A stretch of 64,000 nucleotides of DNA, taken from NCBI GenBank assembly GCA_910589415.1, contig OU342635.1, positions 1,488,001 to 1,552,000 of the forward strand, given 5' to 3'. The notes under the pieces are model-generated. The model was not told the origin of the DNA and made no database searches. It saw only the letters and a program-made list of their open reading frames with translations. The stretch comes from Malachius bipustulatus (Eukaryota; Arthropoda; Insecta; Coleoptera; Melyridae). The position numbers were made by a program, and so were the translations under genes. Shown piece after piece: positions 57,337 to 64,000 of this stretch (positions are counted from its first letter, which is position 1; every line of letters starts with the position of its first letter).

Positions 57337-58674
57337 TTAATAACGACCAAAATAATCTGGAAAGAAACAACGGGATTACTTGATCAATTTTCTTATTCAA
57401 TATTCACTTATTGTAGGACTAATAATTAAAAAACCCTTACCGCCGAATTGTCCTTGGCGACCATATTGGTTGAAACCTTCATACTGATGTTCATACTGGG
57501 TTGGGGTGATGGATTTCTCGAAATATTTAGCGAATTTCATGGTTGGGGTTCTTTGGCTGTTGTATCCGTAGTGGGTGTTTTCCTGACGGTTTTCAACTTC
57601 TTTTTCGACTTCATGTTCAATTTGTTGTTCAACATTGTATTTATTCAAACCAGTGTTGAATCTATAAGACAGAAAAAATAAAATATTTCAATTTTTGCAT
57701 GTCATTTTTTTTTAATAAAACTTGAAAAATTATAATTACCTTTCGTAATAGTTGTTGTATTTGCCACCATAGGGGTAGTGAGTCTTGTATTGAGCGTTGT
57801 CGTAGCTGAATTCGTTCTGGTTCTGGTAGTAGTTGTTGTATTTTCCACCATATGGGTAGTGGGTCTTGTACTGGAATTCGTTCTGGTAGTAGTTGTTGTA
57901 TTTGCCACCATATGGGTAGTGGGTCTTCTCGAACTGCTGATAATAATTGTTATATTTTCCTCCATAAGGATATTGAGTTTTGTAGAAAGCGTTGTCATAG
58001 TTGACTTGGTTCTCATATCCATGACCCTGATAGGCGGAATAAGGGTAGTTGTTGTAGTAGTTCTTGCCGTAGAAGTTCTTGCCGTAGAAGTTCTTGCCGT
58101 AATAGTTCTGGAAGTAGTTCTTTCCAGACACACCGTATGGGTATCTGAAGCTCTTGCCGTAGATTCCGTAGAAGTGATCGTCACCATGGACCTCACCGTC
58201 GATTAAATGTTGGACAGCCTCCACGTCGAAGAGGGTCTGGAAGAAGAAGAACACTTTGGGGTGGAGATCGCCTTGCTGGACGTAGCTCTCGATCTTGTAG
58301 AGGATCTTGTGGAAAGTGGCGTCGTCGATGGCTCCCTGGTACCTTACGCACAGATCGAAGATGACATCACCGGCTGAAATGAGGAGAATTTAGCTTAGAA
58401 AGTGAAAATTATTGAAGTTGAGTGGAAACTTACCGATCTGGTTGTTAAGGTGGAATGTTTTGTAGAAGTTGGGGCCGGTGAGGACGACCTGGAAGTCCTT
58501 GAGACCGTGAGTGCCGTAGTACTGGTTCTTGATGATTTCGAGATTGAAACCGTTGTCGGAGACTACATGGACGTAGGTGCCGTCATCGCTGACAGTGATG
58601 TACTTCTCGCTCTGGTAAATGGCGGCTGAGCAATAGCCGATGGCGAGGAAAGCGAAGATCAGTTTGGCGTACAT
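57337..58674 (-). CDS. Secreted tyrosine/glycine-rich protein (cluster member E)
   Basis: Exons 58434-58674, 57740-58373, 57441-57661 and a 20-base last exon 57337-57356 give 371 residues (phases 1, 2, 1, as in B and C). Signal peptide MYAKLIFAFLAIGYCSA. Exon 1 module ends VVLTGPNFYKTFHLNNQI. Exon 2 opens AGDVIFDLCVRYQGAIDDAT ... YVQQGDLHPKVFFFFQTL, the shared block. It then has YGKNFYGKNFYGKN repeats and four copies of a THYPYGGKYNNYYQ unit. Exon 3 carries VEQQIEHEVEKEVENR, then YGRQGQFG. The last exon adds DYFGRY and stop, matching the FGRFGRY end of paralogue F. Exons are markedly G/C-rich at third positions compared with surrounding DNA, suggesting strong expression. Tyr/Gly repeats suggest a cross-linkable secreted fibre, glue or cuticle-like material (inference). 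Confidence 0.87.
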
Positions 58675-58702
58675 CTTGGATCGTTAGCAAGTAGGTACTT
58701 CG

Positions 58703-58747
58703 ATCTGAATGATGCCGTTTGATGAGAAGATGGACATTTTTATATGA
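58703..58747 (-). promoter_or_regulatory. Core promoter of Tyr-rich gene E
   Basis: Minus strand: catataaaaatg (58736-58747 on +) then an initiator cattcagatc (~58702-58710), then ATG at 58674. Same TATA to TCAG spacing (~30 bp) as genes A to D. Confidence 0.6.
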
Positions 58748-58749
58748 TT

Positions 58750-59185
58750 TTTTTATCTGGTATCGTCGTTCGTCTACCCTATAGGAATATTTTTACTTGA
58801 TAGGCGCTTGTTTTGTAACACATATTTAATTATTTCAGTTACACTTAATGGAATATTAGAATGAGTTTATTAAAAGAGTAGAGGTTATCTTCAGATTTAT
58901 ACCTTTCAAACGTTCGTAATAATTATCTTGTTGTTCGAAGATTTCTTTAGCTCACGCAGTTACTAGCGGTAATGTCGATAATTTTCCATTCCGTGCATTG
59001 GTGCTAGTGTTGATTAGTTATTGTTTTCGTCTGGAAGATTTTGTTTCTGGATAACTGACTTCAGAAAGATTTCTCAATTTTTAATATGTCTATTTATTAT
59101 GATAATAGAAAACATTATTAGTTTTTTTTTTAGAGTGATTATACTAACTTACAAAAATAAATATCTTAATTCAATTAGGTATGAA
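58750..59185. other. Upstream of gene E, no gene seen
   Basis: AT-rich; no recognisable element. Confidence 0.35.
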
Positions 59186-59189
59186 TATT

Positions 59190-59765
59190 TTCGCTTTTTT
59201 TGACATTGGCTTAATGAAATTTTTATGGCTCTATCATATTTGCAAAATTGAGTTTATAAGAACATAGAAAATTAGTAATTTTGACCGACTTTTCACCTAG
59301 GCCACTGGTAAACTAATGACTAAAACGCAACATTTTTGACACGGTCTATAAATCGAGATACGTTCTTCTTATTCTGTTAATTTGAGCCAAAAAAATTATT
59401 TACTTTTGTATATACAGACGTTAAAAAAATACAATTTTTTATGAAAATTCAATTAATCGCCATTTTGAAACGACTAGACCGATATTTCTCAAATGCAATA
59501 CCAGACAACTCCCTCCAGACATGTAACTATTAGGTACAAAATTTTCACTTCCCTAGATTGCAATTTACGACCTATAATCGAGTGAAAAAACGAGTTTTTT
59601 CGAATTTCGAAGAGATTCCCCTGTAGCAGTAAGGCGACTTTAGGAAACATTTTCAACGAAACCCCAAAACCCTCCATGGGTTCTGCAAGACTGCATAATT
59701 TCATGTGTAGGGACATTTTAAAAATCAGAAATTTTATACAAGGTGTTTCAAAACATTTGCCGAAA
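59190..59765. repeat. Dispersed repeat, family X copy 3
   Basis: Contains acgcaacatttttgacac, gatacgttcttcttattctgttaatttg, gccattttgaaacgac and tttctcaaatgcaata in the same order as copies at 48480 and 54190. Confidence 0.6.
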
Positions 59766-60390
59766 ATGAAGAGTGCAATTTTCTGACTTGTTCTAAGAAA
59801 AAAATTCCTATATTAACATCGGTCCGCAAATGTATCATTTTTGAGACAGGGTCTCAAAAAAAATCTCTTTTTTACTTTTTTATACTATATCTCAGCAACA
59901 GTTTGAGCTACAGAACCCTTCTTTTGTGCATTGCTTACCATTGATATTACCTACTTTTGTAAAAAAGTAATGTTTTTGTCCAACATGTTGCTACTTTTAT
60001 GTTTTTCATCATAAAATGGTTTTTTCTCGAAAACGGTTCACATTAAAACTTTTGACCGAGAACACCTTTTTTACTTAATTAGGGGCAAAGAAATTTCAAG
60101 CAACCTCACAATCTCCGCCACTGCTATTTGAAATAAATATAATTAGAACTCAAAAAGTCGATAATATTAATGATAAGATGTGTACAAAAATTCAGTTTTA
60201 TATCTCAAACGGTTCCTGAGATATCATCAAAAAACTAAATAAAAAAAAAATTACACCCTGTATCTCGAAAACGGTGGGTTCGCTGGCCCATAGTTAATAG
60301 GATTTTTTCTCAGAACGCGCCAAGGAACCAAAATTTTTATTTTCTCAAACATGTTTTGGAGCACTCTGTACTTTGGAGAAATAACCATCG
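59766..60390. other. Intergenic repeat-like DNA
   Basis: Holds phrases common to fold-back elements (gtatctcgaaaacggt, ttacaccctgtatctc near 60250) but no complete inverted pair was traced. Confidence 0.35.
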
Positions 60391-61281
60391 CACAGGGTGT
60401 AACGCATAAGAACCGAGACAGAGCAGGGGCGTGTGTGTAGGGGACCCCAAAATATGGTGATTTAACGCAACTTATCTCTACACTAAGTTGCACCCCTGAT
60501 AATTTATAGACCTTAAAATTGGGGCTTCAAATTTCGAAAAAAGCTCAGAAATTATACTTGAACTTGGAAAAAAAAAACAAATTTTTGTACACGTTGTGTT
60601 ATTTTACGGGGAACTTAATTCTCAAACTTTTATTTCTCTTATTACTTTTCAAAAAAATTTGTAGTTTACAAAATATCCCGAAAAACTAAAAAAAGCAATA
60701 ATTATGTTATTTAAAATTATCGAAAATTCAAAAATTGGGTTTAATTTAAATGTTAAAGTTGACGATCATCAAGAAAAAAGTTCAATCAAAAAGATTTTCG
60801 AAAAATTACAAAAGAAAAAATTTTGAGAATAATTTTTTTTCGATGATTAGATTGAGGTCCATAGTTTGTTTAGTTTTTCAAATTTTTAATGAAAACGACA
60901 AAGTTTTTCGAAAAATAATAAGATAAATAAAAGTTTTATAATTAAATTCCCCATAAAATAAAGTAATAATGTCTCAAATTAGCCAACGGGTTCAAAAATT
61001 ATGTAACATTTTAAGGATGCATCATCCCTTATCAACCCTTCAAATCAACTCCACTTACCGTCAATGAATGCTCTTGGTCTACACTCACAGCGTATACCAA
61101 AATTGTTTTTCTAAGTTCAAGTATAACTATGAGATATTAATTTTTTTCGAAAATTGACATTTCACTTTCAAGACCTATAACTTCTCATTATGCAACTTAG
61201 AATGAAGATAAGTTGAGTTAATAAGTTGGGGTCATCTACACGTCCCTGCTCTTTGTTGGTTCTAATGCGAAACACCCTATA
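60391..61281. repeat. Fold-back element, ~890 bp
   Basis: Left end cacagggtgtaacgcataagaacc...gagcaggg.cgtgt (60391-60480) is mirrored by ctacacgtccctgctctttgttggttctaatgcgaaacaccct at 61236-61278. Inner words such as acgcaacttatctctacactaagttgca are also mirrored (~60467 and ~61190). The middle is AT-rich. Confidence 0.7.
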
Positions 61282-62450
61282 TAAAATTCTTAATTAACCC
61301 CCCAAGTTCTACAAGATTTCAAAACTTTATACAATAATAATTGTCTTGGGCCGTTTTGAAAATCGAAAATTTGAAATTTGTAATCTCTTATATTAACATA
61401 AAACAGTATCGACCAAGAAGCTGATGGCATCCGTAATATAGGTACGGGAGAAATTTTTATTTTTCATTTGACAAAAAAATACTTTGAGGGCAAAAAATCC
61501 CTGCTTGCTTGAAAACTTATCTTACCCTAATCAGGTATAAACAAAGTGTGTTTTATTTACTGAGAAAATAGCGTTTTTCGTAATTGAAAAAAAACTCCTT
61601 TTTTCAAAAATTTTCAAAAACTAACCAAGATTTCTATTTGGTTTTCTTACAGTAGGTACTTATGACAATTTAATCATTTGATGATACTCAAAAACACAAA
61701 AAATGACGAAAAAGTAAAACTTGTTTAGTTTCCGAAAAACCAGTTTTATGTTTTTCACAATTTCGAAAAACACCCCCGGTAAATAAAAATCACTCTGTAT
61801 ATCTATCTGTCGAGGAGGGTAAAATAAATCTTCAAACTAACAGAGAGAATTTTTTGCCCTCAATTTTTTGTACAAATCAAAAAAGCGAGTCTTGAAAGGT
61901 TCAAGTTAATAATAGCCGTTATGGCCAGAAGAAAATGATATTTTCTCTACGATTTTTGAAAAAAATCCTCATACATCTTTAAAAATATTATGTCTTGATA
62001 TGAATGTATGTTTATTTGTTACGGCTAGCTTGTATGCACTATTAATAAAACAGACTGACAGTTAAAAGTTCAAACGAGACCGCAATAATTGAGTGCGATC
62101 GTGCTACTTCGTTTGATTTTCGAAAGTGTTCGTGTCATGATCGTCTAATGTGTTATTTCGTTCGGTATTGGGGTGTTTAAAACGCGTATTATTACCACGT
62201 TCATCAGTATGCCGTTATCTCCTGAACTTGTTGAGCTGGAATGTAATCAGCAGGAATGAACGTTTTACTCAATAACGGAGAAAAAATTTTCCCATATAAC
62301 ACATTAGTAGGTAACTATACACATCGGTTTTTTATTTCCCTCATTATTGAAACCTCAAGAACAAGCAAAAATACAGCGTCGATTAAATTAGATGAAAGTT
62401 GCCTGATTTTATGTTCAGTGATTATTAGGAATCTGAAACAAAATTTATGT
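61282..62450. other. Intergenic, no gene seen
   Basis: AT-rich. 62040-62250 is less AT-rich and could be an old transposon end. The small frame 62256-62519 is unsupported. Confidence 0.3.
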
Positions 62451-62454
62451 AAAC

Positions 62455-63010
62455 TCCGGTTGTTGATGAAATATACTGGAAAACTGAAAAATCGAGATTT
62501 CAATTTTAGTTTTGTGTAGGTTTGCATAAATTGTCATCAGATTATATACCTACATCTGCCATTTCAAAAATTGTCAAAGCATCTGCCTTATTGTTTTCTC
62601 ATGACTTTCGGTATCTAAAGGGGAACACCAAAAATTATTTAATTTTTTTTCACACAAAAAAAACAAAAATGTTTTCACTGAATGTCGTTAATATGAACTA
62701 ATATTAAGTAATAAGCCTTATGTTTTTTATTTTTATTTTCCATAACATTAGCTCAAAAATTGTGATTAAAAAAATTTTTGAAATGAGGAAATTTAGAATT
62801 TTTTTTAATTTTTGGTTTCCTTGATATTTTTATATAGGATGACATTAAAATAATGGCGGTCATGCGGAAAACTAATATTTATAATGAAAATTCCATGACC
62901 TAATCGGTTTTAAAAATTTTTCAAATATCAGGCTCTTGACGATTTATGGAAGCCTAAAAAAATTATTTATCTTTGACACTCAAAAAGATATCCGGCTAAA
63001 AAAAATAGCG
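62455..63010. repeat. Diverged, shorter relative of fold-back family 2
   Basis: Shares aactgaaaaatcgagatttc, gccatttcaaaaattgtcaaag, then the inverse half atggcggtcat.cggaaaactaa, atgacctaatcggttt, aagcctaaaaaaattatttat, in the same order as 27933-28933. Confidence 0.6.
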
Positions 63011-63014
63011 GTTT

Positions 63015-63195
63015 TTCACAGTGCTTTCCTGGTGTACTATTGTTAATAGTATCGTGCTCCGGGAGGTACGTTAAAAAGGGGGTCCCGGCTGCTTCACAGC
63101 AGTCGTTAAGTTACGTCAGAGGCCCTTGGGCTACTTGAAAACTTCTGACACTTGGGCTTTACCACAGCCATAAGATATTTATTTATTTATTGTTA
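63015..63195 (+). mobile_element. RTE-type non-LTR retrotransposon 3' end
   Basis: The segment ctccgggaggtacgttaaaaagggggtcccggctgc...cagcagtcgttaagttacgtcagaggcccttggg...ctgacac.tgggctt, followed by an ATTT/TTATT simple tail (63176-63195), matches the conserved 3' UTR style of insect RTE elements. No coding part remains; strand is inferred from the tail. Confidence 0.5.
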
Positions 63196-63525
63196 ATAGT
63201 TTGAACTGATGAGCTGAAATTACAGCGAAACATTCATCAACACCACCAGACCATCTGATGTTGTGGCATACAGAGAACTTTACTGTTGTTCAATAATATG
63301 CAGGCAGAAGACGTATCATTTTTTATAAACAAATCATTTTTACAAATAAAACAACTGAATATTTTTTTATATAATTTATTGATTGCAAATTGGAAGCGAA
63401 ACTTCTAGATATGTAATCAAGGCACGATGTCAGTCTTGGTTTTCTCCATTTTGAGTGAGCTAGTAAAAACTCAAACAGCTAGCTTCTCTTGATTACCCTA
63501 AACATTTAACAAAGCAAAGATTCAA
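63196..63525. other. 3' flank of gene F
   Basis: Poly(A) signal for gene F (tttatt on +, i.e. AATAAA on -) near 63374. Otherwise no gene. Confidence 0.4.
63203..63231 (+). other. Hammerhead-like motif with defective stem III
   Basis: Contains ctgatga, a perfect stem II (gctg aaatta cagc) and gaaa, but what follows (cattcatc) does not form a proper stem III plus cleavage triplet, and no matching stem I was found. Probably a decayed ribozyme or chance. Confidence 0.3.
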
Positions 63526-63529
63526 CAGC

Positions 63530-64000
63530 TCAATAACGGCCGAAACGTCCAAAAGATCCACCGAAGAATCCCTGGCGGGCGTATGGGTTCAGTCCGTAGA
63601 ATTGCTGGGCCCTGGGGGCGGAGAACCGGCTGCTGAAAGGAGAGTATTGGGCGAAAGGCACTCCCTGGCTGTAGTAGTTGTTGTACAGTTTGCTGTCCAG
63701 TTTCTGTTCAACTTCCTGTTCAACTTCACGTTCTACTTCATGTTCGATCTGGCTTTCCAAACCGTACTTGTATTGAGCTCCGTAAGGGTAGGTTTTGTAG
63801 AGGGCGCTCTCGTAGTTGAATTTACCTCCATAGGGGTATTGGGTCCTGTATAGGGCGTTTTCGTAATTGAAGAGTTTTCCGTATTGTTGGCCCTGATAGG
63901 CGGAATAAGGGTAGCTGTTGTAGTAGTTCTTGCCGTAGAAGTTCTTTCCGTAGAAGTTCTGGGAGTAATCCTGTCCGTAGACACCGTACGGGAATCTGTA
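63530..64000 (-). CDS. Secreted tyrosine-rich protein (cluster member F), cut by the window edge
   Basis: The C-terminal 156 residues are visible, continuous from 64000 to the stop at 63530-63532. The text begins YRFPYGVYGQDYSQNFYGKN and includes YNSYPYSAYQG, then repeats TQYPYGGKFNYESALYKT. A charged segment LESQIEHEVEREVEQEVEQK follows, and the end is FFGGSFGRFGRY. It aligns along its length with gene E but has no intron where E has two. Exon bases are again G/C-rich at third positions. The N-terminal module and signal peptide must lie beyond the right edge. Confidence 0.85.
   Translation of the reverse strand, partial: YRFPYGVYGQDYSQNFYGKNFYGKNYYNSYPYSAYQGQQYGKLFNYENALYRTQYPYGGKFNYESALYKTYPYGAQYKYGLESQIEHEVEREVEQEVEQKLDSKLYNNYYSQGVPFAQYSPFSSRFSAPRAQQFYGLNPYARQGFFGGSFGRFGRY

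Noticed and set aside
57702..58206. Thr-rich minus frame and Val-rich plus frame over gene E
   Set aside because: Shadows of the Tyr-rich repeats; the spliced Tyr-rich frame is supported by paralogues.
1..64000. CRISPR arrays, bacterial operons, tRNA or rRNA genes
   Set aside because: No regularly spaced short repeats with unique spacers, and no cloverleaf or rRNA core sequence was found; the window is eukaryotic nuclear DNA.

Overview
This is a eukaryotic nuclear window, almost certainly from an insect. Genes have short introns with GT...AG ends, AATAAA poly(A) signals and TATA/TCAG-type core promoters. The intergenic DNA is AT-rich and packed with animal transposons (CR1-like, jockey-like and RTE-type non-LTR elements; Tigger, piggyBac-, Tc1-, hAT-, Crypton- and P-like remnants). 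I cannot name the species; a beetle would fit, but that is only an impression.

Left part (0.4-17.3 kb): two conserved cellular genes flank a transposon nest. A SET/MYND protein of the SMYD4 type lies on + (428-3830), with unusual substitutions in its SET core. The nucleolar GTPase nucleostemin (GNL3/Ns1) lies on - (12170-17288, eight exons, 576 codons reconstructed). Between them, a nearly intact CR1-like retrotransposon sits inside a piggyBac-like element with perfect TTAA target duplications. That element in turn interrupts a decayed Tigger transposase.

Middle and right part (22.3-64 kb): the most interesting content is a cluster of six paralogous genes for secreted structural-type proteins. 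Three are on + (22332-24269, 33996-35484, 41286-42721) and three on - (44749-46135, 57337-58674, 63530-64000, the last cut by the window edge). In the five whose N-terminus is visible, exon 1 encodes a signal peptide plus a ~60-residue module ending near a G-P motif. A phase-1 intron follows, and exon 2 opens with a second conserved ~50-residue helical-looking module. After that each protein switches to a different biased composition: Gln/coiled-coil with Trp repeats, Met-rich (two near-identical copies), Cys-rich with five 8-cysteine modules, and Tyr/Gly-rich repeats (two). Shared intron positions and phases, core promoters and a shared TPSVWN motif support common descent. Joint use in one secreted material (silk, glue, egg coat, cuticle-like secretion) or in nutrient storage is inference.

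The DNA between these genes holds giant fold-back (palindromic) repeats ending in TACAGGGTG-like sequence, a ~300-bp satellite-like array, a THAP-containing element with long inverted repeats, a Crypton-type recombinase remnant, and a well-formed type I hammerhead ribozyme (54013-54055). No tRNA, rRNA or CRISPR was seen. Exon boundaries were read by eye from frame continuity and splice consensus.
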